Assembly: GCA_947507875.1 (NCBI GenBank)
Contig: CANNQP010000010.1
Location: 41,925-105,924, forward strand
Source of the DNA: Verrucomicrobiaceae bacterium
GTDB lineage: Bacteria > Verrucomicrobiota > Verrucomicrobiia > Verrucomicrobiales > Verrucomicrobiaceae
DNA: 64,000 nt
Direction: 5' to 3'
The notes under the pieces are model-generated. The model saw only the letters and a program-made list of their open reading frames with translations, had not been told where the DNA came from and made no database searches. The translations under genes and the position numbers were made by a program. Position 1 is the first letter of the stretch; each line of letters starts with the position of its first letter. Positions 15,226 through 24,641 of the stretch are shown here, piece by piece.

Positions 15226-17580
15226 ATGTCTTCCACCTGCCACCACTGCGGCTCGCCCGTCCCTGCCAACCGTGACGATGGCTTCTGCTGCGCGGGCTGC
15301 GTCTATGTGCATGATTTGCTGCACGAGCAGGGCCTGGATCATTTTTATGATCTGAAAGGTGCCTTGGCCCTGCCGCCGGTTTCTCCCCATAGCTTGCGTG
15401 AGAGGGATTATGAATGGCTTGTCCAGCTTGGTCAGACCGTGCTGCCCGCAGGGCAGTTGAGCTTAGCCTTGCAGGGCATTTCTTGCGTGGGTTGTGTTTG
15501 GCTCATCGAAAGGGTCTTCTCCAGGCATCCTGGTGGATTGCGGGTGAATGTGGATGTCGTGCATGGCGAGATGCTGCTGACCTATGATCCGCTACTGTTT
15601 GACCTCGTGGCTTTCGCCAAAGATCTCCAGGCCTTTGGTTACCTCGTCGGCCCGCCGCATGAGGGTAGAGAGCGAAAGCAGTCGTCCGGGCTCGAACGGC
15701 GCATGGGGGGTTGTGGGGCTTTTGCGATGAATGCGATGGCCTTCAGCCTGCCTGCCTACTTTGGTATGCCGGCGGATTTTGCGTTTGCGGGTTGGTTTGA
15801 CATGATCGCAGCCGCCTCAGCGACCTTGGCCATGCTGGTCGGAGGCAGCTATTTCATCGAGAAAGCTTGGCGCAGTCTCTCGGCGGGCCTGTTGCACATC
15901 GACACGCCGATTGCGTTGGGGATCATCGCTGCCTACGCAGGGTCCATTGGTGGCTGGGTGCTGGGCGTGGAGGGACTGAAGTACTTCGACTTTGTGGCCA
16001 TCTTCATCTTTCTGATGCTCGTCGGGCGCTGGGCCCAACAGGCCGCTGTGGAGCGGAATCGCCGGAAGCTCATGCGTGACACCTCCATCCCTGAGGTCAT
16101 TTGGGTGAACGGTGAGGCTGAGCCCAAGCCGCTGCGTGTGCTGAAGGCGGGCGTGCGCTTTGTGATCAAACCTGCACAATCCATTCCTGTGGCGAGCCGA
16201 CTGATCAGCCCCAGTGCCTCGGTCAGCCTGGAATGGATCAATGGCGAAAGCGAGGCTCAGCGGCGAGGCGAAGGGCAGCTCTTGCCATCGGGGGCGCTGA
16301 ACATCGGGCTGAAATCCTTGGAGGCCGAGGCTTTGGAAAGCTGGCAAGATAGCACCCTGCATCGCTTGCTGGAAGCTCGCCGTCCTGGAGAGTTTCGCGA
16401 TCGAGCTCTGGAAAGACTGCTTCGTGGCTACTTGGCTGTGGTGGTTTTGGTGGGCATCGCGGGGGCTGCTGCTTGGTTGATGCAGGGCGCTGGCCTCGAT
16501 GAAGCACTCCAGGTCATGATTTCCATTTTTGTGGTGTCTTGTCCCTGCGCGCTGGGCGTCGCCGTGCCACTGGCAGAGGAACTCGCTTGCGCTCGTGCGG
16601 AAAAGATGGGCGTTTTTGTCCGCTCGCTGGCGTTGTGGAAGCGCCTTCTGCGTGTGCGGCAGGTCATTTTTGACAAAACGGGCACGCTGACCCTAGAAAA
16701 CCCGATGTTGGAGAATCCTGAGGTGCTGAAAAAACTGGAGGGTCAGGCCACCAGGGCGCTGAGAACCTTGGTCACCGGCAATCTGCATCCCGTCAGCCGC
16801 AGCTTGTTCGACGCCATCGGTCCGGGGGAAGCGTGCGGGGGCGCCGAAGTGCAGGAGAGGATCGGTCAGGGGCTGGCCTTCACCGATGAGGTTGGCGTGA
16901 AGTGGTCCCTGGGACGCGGTGCCGGCGTGGATGCGCTGTTGTGCCGTGATGGCCAAGCCCTGGCAGGTTTCCGTTTTCGTGATGAATTGCGCGCCGAATC
17001 GGTCGAGGAGGTGCAGGCTCTGCGCCAGAAAGGCCTGCTGGTCTCGATCCTCAGTGGAGATCGTCGCCAGAAGGTGGAAGGCATCGCCGAGCAGTTAGGC
17101 TTGGCGGCAACGCATTGGCAGGCAGAAATGAGCCCCGAAGAGAAAGCCGACTGGGTTCGCCGTCACGATGCGGAAGACACCCTCTACATCGGCGATGGGG
17201 CAAACGATAGCCTCGCCTTTGATGCCGCGCTGTGTGCGGGCAGTCCCGTGACCGGGCGCAGCTTTTTGGAGCAAAAGGCGGACTTCTTTTTCCTGGGGCA
17301 TAGCCTTCGCTTTGTTCGTGGCTTGCTGGACATCGCCCGACAGCATCGGCTGGCCACGCGCAGGGTGTTTGCCTTTTCCGTGACCTACAACATCGCCACG
17401 GTCATCGCCGGCTTGATGGGGCACCTCAGCCCACTCGCTGCTGCGATTTTGATGCCCCTCAGCTCGGTGGTAACCTTGAGCATCGTGGCTTTGACGTTTG
17501 GTCGTGCTCAGCAGGAGACCAACGACTCGGCAGCGGTTACGACCAATCCTCCGCCGTCCTTGGCGGTGGCTGTCAGCTAG
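15226..17580 (+). CDS. CcoI-like copper-transporting P1B-type ATPase
   Basis: This 784-residue P-type ATPase has, in order: a cysteine-rich N-terminal metal-binding module (Cys5, Cys8, Cys21, Cys22, Cys25; the PF12156 type found in CcoI/FixI), an HMA domain with SCVGC (Cys87, Cys90), the membrane metal site CPC at 439-441, the phosphorylation site DKTGTLT at Asp483, a His-Pro motif (NLHPVS), and the hinge GDGAND at about 656. The N-terminal module and CPC motif fit copper delivery to cbb3-type oxidases, though no ccoNOQP genes are in the window. The actuator loop reads NGES (339-342) where TGES is usual. Start ATG 15226 follows a GGTGAGG Shine-Dalgarno. Confidence 0.9.
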   Translation: MSSTCHHCGSPVPANRDDGFCCAGCVYVHDLLHEQGLDHFYDLKGALALPPVSPHSLRERDYEWLVQLGQTVLPAGQLSLALQGISCVGCVWLIERVFSRHPGGLRVNVDVVHGEMLLTYDPLLFDLVAFAKDLQAFGYLVGPPHEGRERKQSSGLERRMGGCGAFAMNAMAFSLPAYFGMPADFAFAGWFDMIAAASATLAMLVGGSYFIEKAWRSLSAGLLHIDTPIALGIIAAYAGSIGGWVLGVEGLKYFDFVAIFIFLMLVGRWAQQAAVERNRRKLMRDTSIPEVIWVNGEAEPKPLRVLKAGVRFVIKPAQSIPVASRLISPSASVSLEWINGESEAQRRGEGQLLPSGALNIGLKSLEAEALESWQDSTLHRLLEARRPGEFRDRALERLLRGYLAVVVLVGIAGAAAWLMQGAGLDEALQVMISIFVVSCPCALGVAVPLAEELACARAEKMGVFVRSLALWKRLLRVRQVIFDKTGTLTLENPMLENPEVLKKLEGQATRALRTLVTGNLHPVSRSLFDAIGPGEACGGAEVQERIGQGLAFTDEVGVKWSLGRGAGVDALLCRDGQALAGFRFRDELRAESVEEVQALRQKGLLVSILSGDRRQKVEGIAEQLGLAATHWQAEMSPEEKADWVRRHDAEDTLYIGDGANDSLAFDAALCAGSPVTGRSFLEQKADFFFLGHSLRFVRGLLDIARQHRLATRRVFAFSVTYNIATVIAGLMGHLSPLAAAILMPLSSVVTLSIVALTFGRAQQETNDSAAVTTNPPPSLAVAVS

Positions 17581-17585
17581 GGGGG

Positions 17586-17620
17586 CAAAAGAAACGGGTG
17601 CGATGGAGATCGCACCCGTT
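17586..17620 (-). terminator. Terminator between convergent P-type ATPase and H+-pyrophosphatase genes
   Basis: A perfect 12-bp stem (17593-17604 with 17609-17620) closes a GGAG loop. On the reverse strand the stem is followed by a T-rich stretch (TCTTTT), so it mainly serves the pyrophosphatase gene. It could also stop the + strand transcript. Confidence 0.8.
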
Positions 17621-17645
17621 GAGGCAAACCGAAGCTTTTTCGAGC

Positions 17646-19700
17646 TTACTTGAAGAAGATCGGGATCACCAAGATGGCGAGTACGTTCACGACTTTGATC
17701 ATCGGGTTCACGGCCGGACCAGAAGTGTCCTTGTAGGGGTCACCGACGGTATCCCCGGTGACGGCGGCTTGGTGAGCAAAGCTGCCTTTGCCACCGTGAT
17801 GACCTTCTTCGACGTATTTTTTCGCATTGTCCCATGCTCCGCCAGAGCTCGTCATCGCGATGCCCACAAAGAGACCGGTGATGATGGTGCCGATGAGCAG
17901 ACCGCCCAAGGCTTCTTTACCCAGGAAGGCAACGCCGACGACAAAAACAATCGGGAGCAAGGCGGGAACGATCATCTGCTGAAGCGCAGCTTTGGTGACG
18001 ATGTCCACGCATTGACCGTAATCAGGCGTGTCTTTGCCAGTCAGGATGCCGGGTTTGGCGGCGATTTGGCGGCGGACCTCACGCACCACCGCTCCAGCGG
18101 CATTGCCGACGGCATCCATGCCAAAAGCTGTGAACAAATAGGGGAGCAAACCGCCGATGAACATGCCGATGATGACCTGGGGATTCATCAGATCAAAGAC
18201 GAGTTCTTTGATCTTCAGGAAGGCCTTCACTTCTTCCACGTAGCTGCCGAAAAGCACCATCGCTGCTAGGCCCGCTGAGGCGATGGCATAACCCTTGGTC
18301 ACGGCTTTCATGGTGTTGCCCACGGCGTCGAGTTCATCGGTGATTTTGCGTACGTCTTCGGGCAGGCCCGACATGACGGCGACACCGCCTGCGTTGTCAG
18401 TGATGGGGCCGAAGGCATCCAGGGAAACGATGATGCCACTGAGGCTGAGCATGGAGACTACCGCGATGGCGATGCCATAAAGACCCGCGAGATCCCAGCA
18501 GGCCCAGATGGAAGCGGCAATGCAGAGCACGGGCAGAAGGGTGGCGTGGTGGCCGACGCTGATGCCTGCGATGATGTTGGTCGCGTGGCCGGTTTCGGAG
18601 GCTTTGGCGATTCGGCGGACAGGGTTGTGTGCCGTGCTGGTGAAGTAGTTGGTGATCCAAACTACGGCGAAGGTAAGGGCTAGGCCGATGAGGGCACAGT
18701 AGAAGATCGCAGAGGGAGTCACCGTCATTCCTGCCATGGTCACCGGAGCGGTGAAGATGGCCCCAGTCGCCCATTTGAACAGGATGGCGGCCACGATGCC
18801 AGAAACTGCCACTCCGCCCACCAGGGCAGGGGTGGCTTTTTGTTTGACGAAATTGACCCAAGCAATGCCGAGCAGGGAGGCCAGGATGGCCAATCCACAA
18901 AGAACGAAAGGATAGACGAGCACGGCATGATTGCCCTCAGGTGCAGTGAGGTGTCCCACCAGCACGCCGCCAATCAAGCTCACGGCATACGTTTCAAACA
19001 CATCAGCCGCCATGCCCGCGCAGTCACCCACATTGTCGCCCACGTTGTCCGCGATAGTCGCGGGGTTGCGGGGGTCGTCTTCATTCAGATTCTGTTCGAT
19101 TTTGCCTACCAGGTCAGCGCCCACATCGGCTGCCTTGGTGTAAATGCCACCTCCAAGACGGGCGAAGACAGAGATCAATGAGCTGCCCAACGCTAGCCCG
19201 ATGAGAGAATCAATCGCGGCCTTGGTGCCAGACATTTTTTCCACCACCAAGAAGAAGATGCCGACGGAGAGCAATCCAAGAACCACCACGAGCAGGCCCG
19301 TCACGGCACCGCCGTTGAAGGCGACTTTCAGGGCGGGGTGGGCTCCTTCACGAGCGGCCCAAGCGGTTCTCACATTGGCCCTGACGGCGATCGTCATGCC
19401 AATGTATCCTGCGGCGAGAGAGCAGACAGCACCGATGACAAAACCTGCACTGGCCACACCGCCACGAACGAAATAGACCGCCGCAAAAATGACGATGGCG
19501 ATCAAGGCAATGGCCCGGATTTGGCGGTTCAGGTAGGCACTCGCCCCCTGCTGAATCGCCCCCCCGATCTCTGCCATCTTTTCATTGCCTGCTGGGGTCG
19601 CCAAAATCTGGCGGATCAACAAAATGGCGAAGGCGAGGCCCACGAGCGCGAGCACGAGGGATATCGGAATGCCCTGAGTGAGAAGGAATGACGGATTCAC
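17646..19700 (-). CDS. hppA: Membrane-bound K+-independent proton-pumping pyrophosphatase
   Basis: The 684-residue protein with about 16 membrane helices couples PPi hydrolysis to H+ export. Pyrophosphate-binding motifs are [11 protein letters not shown] (192-202) and a run of Asp-rich [12 protein letters not shown] (218-229), with a second acidic set near the C-terminus ([19 protein letters not shown]). Lys465 and Thr468 in [12 protein letters not shown] are the residues of the K+-independent subclass; K+-dependent enzymes have Ala and Gly there. The start is a GTG at 19700 without a clear Shine-Dalgarno; it places the first helix correctly and no better ATG exists. A strong terminator follows at 17586-17620. 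Confidence 0.95.
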   Translation of the reverse strand: MNPSFLLTQGIPISLVLALVGLAFAILLIRQILATPAGNEKMAEIGGAIQQGASAYLNRQIRAIALIAIVIFAAVYFVRGGVASAGFVIGAVCSLAAGYIGMTIAVRANVRTAWAAREGAHPALKVAFNGGAVTGLLVVVLGLLSVGIFFLVVEKMSGTKAAIDSLIGLALGSSLISVFARLGGGIYTKAADVGADLVGKIEQNLNEDDPRNPATIADNVGDNVGDCAGMAADVFETYAVSLIGGVLVGHLTAPEGNHAVLVYPFVLCGLAILASLLGIAWVNFVKQKATPALVGGVAVSGIVAAILFKWATGAIFTAPVTMAGMTVTPSAIFYCALIGLALTFAVVWITNYFTSTAHNPVRRIAKASETGHATNIIAGISVGHHATLLPVLCIAASIWACWDLAGLYGIAIAVVSMLSLSGIIVSLDAFGPITDNAGGVAVMSGLPEDVRKITDELDAVGNTMKAVTKGYAIASAGLAAMVLFGSYVEEVKAFLKIKELVFDLMNPQVIIGMFIGGLLPYLFTAFGMDAVGNAAGAVVREVRRQIAAKPGILTGKDTPDYGQCVDIVTKAALQQMIVPALLPIVFVVGVAFLGKEALGGLLIGTIITGLFVGIAMTSSGGAWDNAKKYVEEGHHGGKGSFAHQAAVTGDTVGDPYKDTSGPAVNPMIKVVNVLAILVIPIFFK

Positions 19701-19872
19701 GGGGAGTATGGCTGGTGGCTGAGGTTGGGTGGGTTGGGAAAAGGGCGGGCGATCTTAGCGGGTCACGTTAGGCTGGCAACCGCCTTTTCATCGGGACCGG
19801 TGGCGCATGAAGCCTGTTGAGTCGAGCTAGGGATGATTGGGGCGGCAAAGGCAGGGGGCCGAGTGCGAAAAA

Positions 19873-20745
19873 TCAGCCCTTTGGGCGTGTCCAGAGCAAG
19901 GCCAAAAACAGCGGGAACTCCTGACGGGCTCGGTTTTCAGCACGGGCACGGGGTCCAGGTTGGCTTTGCTTGTGGGAATGCCATTCTTGCAGGCCAGAAA
20001 GCATGAATCCCGCTTCGAAGCCACAGCGCGTCAGTTCCTGCACACTGCGGTGGATGCTCAGGGTCGTCTCACTGTTCGCCTTTCCAGGGTGCATGACGAT
20101 GGGGATCGTCAGCGTGCTGCTGTAGGCGTCGATGCGACGGTATTGAATTTTGCGCTCGTCTTCGAAGCCCCAGGCGGATTGCCGAGGTATGCGGAACGCG
20201 GGATGGTTTAGAACCCATAACATGCGACCTCCTGGCTTGAGGGTCTGATAAGCCGCTGCGCAGACTTGATCCAAGTGCTCCAGGTTTTGTAGGCAAAGGA
20301 TGGCGGAGATGCCGTCGAAATCGTTTAGGCCTTGGAGCTGTGCTGCATCTCGCTCGAGATAACGGATTTTATTTCGTGCGGGATAGCTGCGTGCCTTTTC
20401 CACCAGGGAGCGCGAGGCATCTATTCCTGTGACCATGGCCCCAGAGGTGGCGAGCGCTCGTGAAAAGACCCCCTGGCCACAGCCGAGATCGAGGATTGTT
20501 TCATCCCGAGCTGGGCGCAAAAGGTCCAAGGCTTTGGGGATGACGACCTCTTGATACAATTCGGAGCCTTTCTCGCCGATAATTCGATCATACCAGTCGG
20601 CTGATTTTTCCCAAGAGGTGCCGCCTTGGCTTAGATCGCGTTTGGCGTTTGGGTTGCGTTGCGAAGCGGCAGTCGGTTTTCGGAACGGGCCTGACGGCTC
20701 ATGGGGAGGGCGCTTGGAATGGCGTGGAGGGCGTTCGGGCTTCAT
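19873..20745 (-). CDS. Class I SAM-dependent methyltransferase
   Basis: The 290-residue product has motif I ILDLGCGQGVFSRAL, the acidic end of strand 2 (VTGIDAS), and motifs typical of small-molecule methyltransferases (YLERDAAQLQGL, ISAILCLQNLEHLDQV, LKPGGRMLWVLNHPAF). An unusual basic, Pro/Arg-rich N-terminal tail of about 45 residues (KPERPPRHSKRPPHEP) precedes the domain. The substrate is unknown; the NHPAFRIPRQSAW segment resembles the COG2226/UbiE-like group. The ATG at 20745 is used. Nothing adjacent hints at a pathway. Confidence 0.85.
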   Translation of the reverse strand: MKPERPPRHSKRPPHEPSGPFRKPTAASQRNPNAKRDLSQGGTSWEKSADWYDRIIGEKGSELYQEVVIPKALDLLRPARDETILDLGCGQGVFSRALATSGAMVTGIDASRSLVEKARSYPARNKIRYLERDAAQLQGLNDFDGISAILCLQNLEHLDQVCAAAYQTLKPGGRMLWVLNHPAFRIPRQSAWGFEDERKIQYRRIDAYSSTLTIPIVMHPGKANSETTLSIHRSVQELTRCGFEAGFMLSGLQEWHSHKQSQPGPRARAENRARQEFPLFLALLWTRPKG

Positions 20746-20883
20746 GAAAATCGTGGATGGCAGTCCTAGCGGCGTTCTCGCAGATGGCATCCGCTTTTTG
20801 GAAAGACGGTAAATGAACTCAAGGTGACAGGTCTTTTTCCTTGTGCCTGCCTCATTTGTCAGAGACGGTTGCCGCTGAAACGC

Positions 20884-22068
20884 ATGAGTTCAGAGCGCGA
20901 CGTATCGGACAAAGACATTCCTTGGGGGCAAAAAAGCTCTAGCATGCTGCTATCCTTGGCTTGCTTGATCATCGTGCTGGCTGGCATGAAGCAGGCGGCT
21001 GGGGTTTTGGTGCCTGTCGTGTATGCCTTTTTCTTAGCGGTGCTCAGCTTCCCTCTCCTCCGCTGGTTGGTTCTAAAAAAGGTTCCTTCTTTTGTGGCCT
21101 TGGCCATCACGCTGCTCGTGAACCTGGGCTTCCTCGCTGGCATGATCACGCTCGCGGTGCGTTTGTTGATGAGTTTTAACAAAGATCTTCCGCGCTACAT
21201 CCGTGGATTGCAGACTTACATCAATGAGTTTGCCGGTTGGCTTCAGGACAACGGTGTCACGGAGGCTAAGGTGGCGATTGATACGCTCTTCGATTGGAAT
21301 CAGCTCATTAGCTATGTCACCCAGCAAGATGTCGTGACGCGCTTGGGATCAATGCTCGGCAGCACGTTTGGCACTGTCGCCAGTTTTTTGGCGGGCCTGA
21401 TCATGGTTTTGATCTTGATGATGTTCATCCTGATGGAGGCTCAGGGCACGGAACGTCGCTTGCACGCCGTGCGTCAGGCGGGTGGTCCCGACTTGAGTGG
21501 GCTTTTGCGCAGCGCCACGGATATTCAGAAGTACCTGGGGGTGAAGACCTTGATCAGTGCTCTGACGGGGGTGTTGGCCGGCGTTTGGTGCTGGTTTTTT
21601 GACCTTCAGTACCCACTGCTATGGGCGATTTTGGCCTTTGTGTTCAATTACATTCCCGCGGTGGGGTCGAGCGCGGCCAGTATCCCGGCAGTGATTGAGG
21701 CCCTGGTTCAACAAGGCACCGGCACGGCCATCGGTGTGGCGATTGGTTACGGCTTGGTCAATTTTGGCCTCGATAATTTTGTCCAACCTCACCTTCTCGG
21801 CAGGCGCTTTGGCATTTCCGCCTTGGTGGTTGTGCTTTCGGTTGTTTTTTGGGGCTGGCTCTGGGGACCTCTTGGCATGTTCATGGCGGTGCCACTGACC
21901 ATGGTGTTCAAGGTGCTTCTGGACAATAATGACGAGTTCCGTTGGATCTCCGTGGCCATGGCTCAGAAGAAAATTCGCCACGGCGAAGTGGAGGTCGTCG
22001 GCTATGATCTAGCGGATGGCGAAATGCTCGGTGGTGGGGCCAGTACGGAAATTCCTGGTGGCCGTTGA
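20884..22068 (+). CDS. AI-2E/PerM family membrane transporter
   Basis: The 394-residue protein has the seven- to eight-helix layout of the AI-2E transporter superfamily. An N-terminal helix pair is followed by a soluble amphipathic region (about 85-150, FNKDLPRYIRGLQTYINEFAG), then helices with the family motif region YPLLWAILAFVFNYIPAVGS near 245-262, and a C-terminal GPLGMFMAVPLTMVFKVLLD. Members export the autoinducer AI-2, act as Na+/H+ antiporters, or are uncharacterised, so the substrate is open. The ATG at 20884 begins the polar N-terminus; the in-frame extension to 20824 has no support. Confidence 0.85.
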   Translation: MSSERDVSDKDIPWGQKSSSMLLSLACLIIVLAGMKQAAGVLVPVVYAFFLAVLSFPLLRWLVLKKVPSFVALAITLLVNLGFLAGMITLAVRLLMSFNKDLPRYIRGLQTYINEFAGWLQDNGVTEAKVAIDTLFDWNQLISYVTQQDVVTRLGSMLGSTFGTVASFLAGLIMVLILMMFILMEAQGTERRLHAVRQAGGPDLSGLLRSATDIQKYLGVKTLISALTGVLAGVWCWFFDLQYPLLWAILAFVFNYIPAVGSSAASIPAVIEALVQQGTGTAIGVAIGYGLVNFGLDNFVQPHLLGRRFGISALVVVLSVVFWGWLWGPLGMFMAVPLTMVFKVLLDNNDEFRWISVAMAQKKIRHGEVEVVGYDLADGEMLGGGASTEIPGGR

Positions 22069-22136
22069 ATGCCCTTCTGAGAGTGTAAGTCGTTCATGAT
22101 GAACGAATGAATTCACTAACTCGTTGAACGGAGGGA

Positions 22137-22191
22137 GTAATCCCGGCGGTGCCTTTGCAGGTTGGTCGGCGCAGGCACCGCCGGGAATTAC
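22137..22191. repeat. Long inverted repeat / hairpin
   Basis: The left arm (22137-22154) and right arm (22173-22191) pair over 18 bp with one extra T in the right arm, around an 18-nt loop. The core is CCCGGCGGTGCCT/AGGCACCGCCGGG. The hairpin has no T-run on either strand, so it is not a standard terminator. It overlaps the stop codon of the possible reverse-strand peptide gene. It differs in sequence from the REPIN repeats at 27 kb, but the two-arm layout is similar. Confidence 0.7.
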
Positions 22192-22385
22192 GACTGGCGT
22201 CCACCAGCCCCCCCCGGAGCGATGGATCTTCCAGAAAGGTTTGTTTCAGAGCGCTGCTCAACATCGCGGTCTGCCGATGGCAAACGTAAACGCTCTTCAT
22301 GACGCAAAACGCTCGCGAGATGGCATGAGGCTCCGGCAGCCAGGACTAGGACTAAAAGAGAGAAGACAAGGTAGCGCCGGGGCAT
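22188..22385 (-). CDS. Possible small exported peptide, unknown function
   Basis: The 65-residue frame starts with a basic residue pair and a strong hydrophobic segment (MPRRYLVFSLLVLVLAAGA), as in a signal peptide or membrane anchor, followed by a charged, low-complexity rest ending in GGAGGRQS. A cysteine follows the hydrophobic core (GASC), but the lipobox is poor. An AT-rich block directly upstream on the reverse strand could be a promoter. I do not recognise the family. It could be a chance frame. Confidence 0.35.
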   Translation of the reverse strand: MPRRYLVFSLLVLVLAAGASCHLASVLRHEERLRLPSADRDVEQRSETNLSGRSIAPGGAGGRQS

Positions 22386-22547
22386 GTCGCGATTTAGTTT
22401 TTATTTAATTAAAATAATCCTATCAAGCCCCCTACCAAACGACACCTTACCTTTTGGTAATGATTGGACTGCTTGGAGCGGGGAAGATGACTTCTCGATG
22501 ATTTTCAACTTGTGTGGCAAGCTTCATCCACCGTTCCTTAGAGCATC

Positions 22548-23462
22548 ATGAAAACTCGTCGTGCGTTCCTTCAATCATCCGGAGTCGGCTTGGCAGGCAC
22601 TTTGGCCGCAAGCCTTGCTACTCGGACCCTGGCAGCCAGTGTTCGCACCGCCAAGGATGCGGTGGACCCTGCCTATCGAATCCGCAACCAAGGCATCAAG
22701 CACAGTTTGATGGGCTGGTGCTGGAAGCCGATGGAGACACTGGAGTTGGCCAAGCATGCTAAAGAAATCGGACTGGTAGGGATCGAAGGGATTGATCGGA
22801 AGTATTATCCCGAAATCAAAAAAATGGGGCTAGATATCTCGCTGGTCAGCGGCCACGGCTTTGCCAATGGCCCTTGCAATCCCAAGCATCGGGATGAGGT
22901 CATCGCGAAACTCACCGAAGGCATCGAAGTTGCCGCTCAGGTAGGAGCCAAAAAAGTCATCACCTTCACAGGCATGCGCTTTGAGGGCATGGATCATGAT
23001 CAAGCTGTCAAAAATTGCCTAGAGACCTGGAAAGTCGTGCTACCGCTGGCCGAACAGAAGGGCATCACTTTGGTGCTAGAGCACCTGAATTCCAGAGACA
23101 GTAGTCACCCGATGAAAGGGCATCCAGGCTACTTTGGGGATGACGTGGACTTTTGCGTGGACCTCATCAAGCAGGTCGGAAGCCCCAACTTCAAGCTGCT
23201 GTTCGACATCTACCACGTCAGCATCATGAATGGAGACATCATTCGTCGTCTGCGACTGCATCGAGACTACATCGGCCACTTGCATACGGCTGGCAATCCC
23301 GGTCGCTGTGAGTTGGATGATGCCCAAGAGATTCACTACCCGGCGGTGATGAAAGCGGTGCAGGAGATCGGCTATCATGACTTTGTCGCCCATGAATTCA
23401 TCCCCACCTGGGATGATCCGATCCTCGCGTTGCGGCATGCGGCCATGGTTTGTGATGTTTGA
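22548..23462 (+). CDS. Tat-exported sugar phosphate isomerase/epimerase-like (hydroxypyruvate isomerase-like) TIM barrel
   Basis: The 304-residue product opens with a twin-arginine signal (KTRRAFLQSSGVGLAG) and then an AP-endonuclease-2-type TIM barrel. Probable metal ligands lie in LVLEHLNSRD (Glu), LLFDIYHV (Asp and His), GHLHTAGNPGR (His) and VAHEFIP (Glu), the pattern of hydroxypyruvate isomerase and related sugar isomerases. Tat-exported members are frequent in Verrucomicrobia and Planctomycetes, where they probably act on sugar derivatives in the periplasm. The ATG at 22548 gives a complete Tat signal. The OpcA-like gene follows after 64 bases. Confidence 0.87.
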   Translation: MKTRRAFLQSSGVGLAGTLAASLATRTLAASVRTAKDAVDPAYRIRNQGIKHSLMGWCWKPMETLELAKHAKEIGLVGIEGIDRKYYPEIKKMGLDISLVSGHGFANGPCNPKHRDEVIAKLTEGIEVAAQVGAKKVITFTGMRFEGMDHDQAVKNCLETWKVVLPLAEQKGITLVLEHLNSRDSSHPMKGHPGYFGDDVDFCVDLIKQVGSPNFKLLFDIYHVSIMNGDIIRRLRLHRDYIGHLHTAGNPGRCELDDAQEIHYPAVMKAVQEIGYHDFVAHEFIPTWDDPILALRHAAMVCDV

Positions 23463-23526
23463 GCCTGATGAAGCATGCTCTCCAGTTGTGAAAGCAGGCG
23501 TACATGCCATGCTCTGACATTCTGTT

Positions 23527-24576
23527 ATGAATTCTGCCGCCTTAGATTTTTCCATGCTAGGCACTGAGGTGCCGCTCCCGAAAATTGATCACGCCTTGCA
23601 GGAACTATGGGCTAGCGATGAGGCCAAGACGCGGGCTTCCTTGATCAATTTTGCCATTTATTCGGAAGACCCTTCGGCCCTCGCGCAGAACAATGAGATG
23701 TTGAAAAAGATCACGGAAGATCACTCCTGCCGTGCTCTTTTGATCACCTGCGTTCCTCGGGTGCATCCCGAGCGTGCTCGCGCCTGGATCAATGCGCTGT
23801 GTCGTCCGTATCAGGGCCGGCAGGTGGTGTGCAGTGAGCAGATCAGTTTCATCTTGGAGGGTGGCAGTGCGGCGCAGCTGCAAAACATCGTCTTCGCTCA
23901 CCTCGACTCCGACCTTCCGCTGATCATCTGGTGGCAGGGTCCTCTGGTCAGAAATTTCGATGAGCGTCTGTATTCGCGGCTTCACACGCTGATCATCGAC
24001 AGCAGTTCCTGGCAGGAACCCTCCACGGAGCTCGCCTGTCTGGAAAAAGCGCGCCAAGTCTCGCGCTTCGACGTGCGTGATCTCAGCTGGACGCGCAGCC
24101 ATTTCATGCGCACCGCACTTGCCGCCGCCTTTCAAGATGTGAAAGCGCGTGAGCAGCTCACGAGCCTCAATAAAATCGAAATCACTCACGCGCCAGGTCA
24201 ACGTTGTTCGGCTCTGCTTCTTGGTGGCTGGATTGCCCAACGTCTCGATGCTGAGCTCATCGAGGGTGAGGCGGGCTTTGTTTTTGAGCGAAAAGATCGC
24301 AGTCGGATCACGCTTGAACTGCAGCCAATCGCTTCCGAAGTCGCGTTATCCAGTCTGCGTCTGCATGCTCCCTGCCTGGAGCTGTCCGTGACCCGTCAGG
24401 GCAGCTCAGCTTACGTGCATACCCATTCCTCCTGTGCCGGTATCGTGCGGGAAGAAATGCTGCCGGCCGATTTTGTCACGGACTCTGAGTTGATCAGTGC
24501 TCAGTTAAGTCGCACAGGCGGGAATACCCATTTCCGTGCTGTTTTGCCGCTCTTGAGTCGATTGCTGGCCAAATGA
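23527..24576 (+). CDS. OpcA-like glucose-6-phosphate dehydrogenase assembly protein
   Basis: The 349-residue product resembles the OpcA family (PF10128): TRASLINFAIYSED near the N-terminus, then RALLITCVPRVHPERA, an EQISFILEGG strand, and the conserved block DLPLIIWWQGPL around residues 135-147. The middle part has LIIDSSSW and RFDVRDLSWTRSHFMRTALA, as in OpcA. In cyanobacteria and actinobacteria OpcA activates Zwf in the oxidative pentose phosphate pathway. No zwf gene is in the window. The ATG at 23527 is clear. A secreted-protein gene follows after 65 bases. Confidence 0.8.
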   Translation: MNSAALDFSMLGTEVPLPKIDHALQELWASDEAKTRASLINFAIYSEDPSALAQNNEMLKKITEDHSCRALLITCVPRVHPERARAWINALCRPYQGRQVVCSEQISFILEGGSAAQLQNIVFAHLDSDLPLIIWWQGPLVRNFDERLYSRLHTLIIDSSSWQEPSTELACLEKARQVSRFDVRDLSWTRSHFMRTALAAAFQDVKAREQLTSLNKIEITHAPGQRCSALLLGGWIAQRLDAELIEGEAGFVFERKDRSRITLELQPIASEVALSSLRLHAPCLELSVTRQGSSAYVHTHSSCAGIVREEMLPADFVTDSELISAQLSRTGGNTHFRAVLPLLSRLLAK

Positions 24577-24641
24577 ACCCTGGCAGACACCTCCTTTTCT
24601 TTCGGCTGGAAAATGCGCACAGAGTGGCGAAGTGAGAGGTG

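Larger units (their letters stand above)
22069..22547. other. Structured 480-base intergenic region
   Basis: This stretch holds two CGTTCA-type dyads (CGTTCAT-G-ATGAACG at 22091-22105, and CGTTGAACG at 22122-22130), a large hairpin (22137-22191), a possible 65-codon reverse-strand gene (22188-22385), an AT-rich tract at 22391-22427 that could be its promoter, and a small TTACC/GGTAA hairpin near 22449-22461. The last 100 bases before the gene at 22548 show nothing else clear. Confidence 0.6.

Noticed and set aside
22137..22191. Large hairpin as a second type of REPIN
   Set aside because: The arm sequence differs from the REPIN at 27 kb and the single arms do not form the same internal hairpin; kept as an unexplained inverted repeat.
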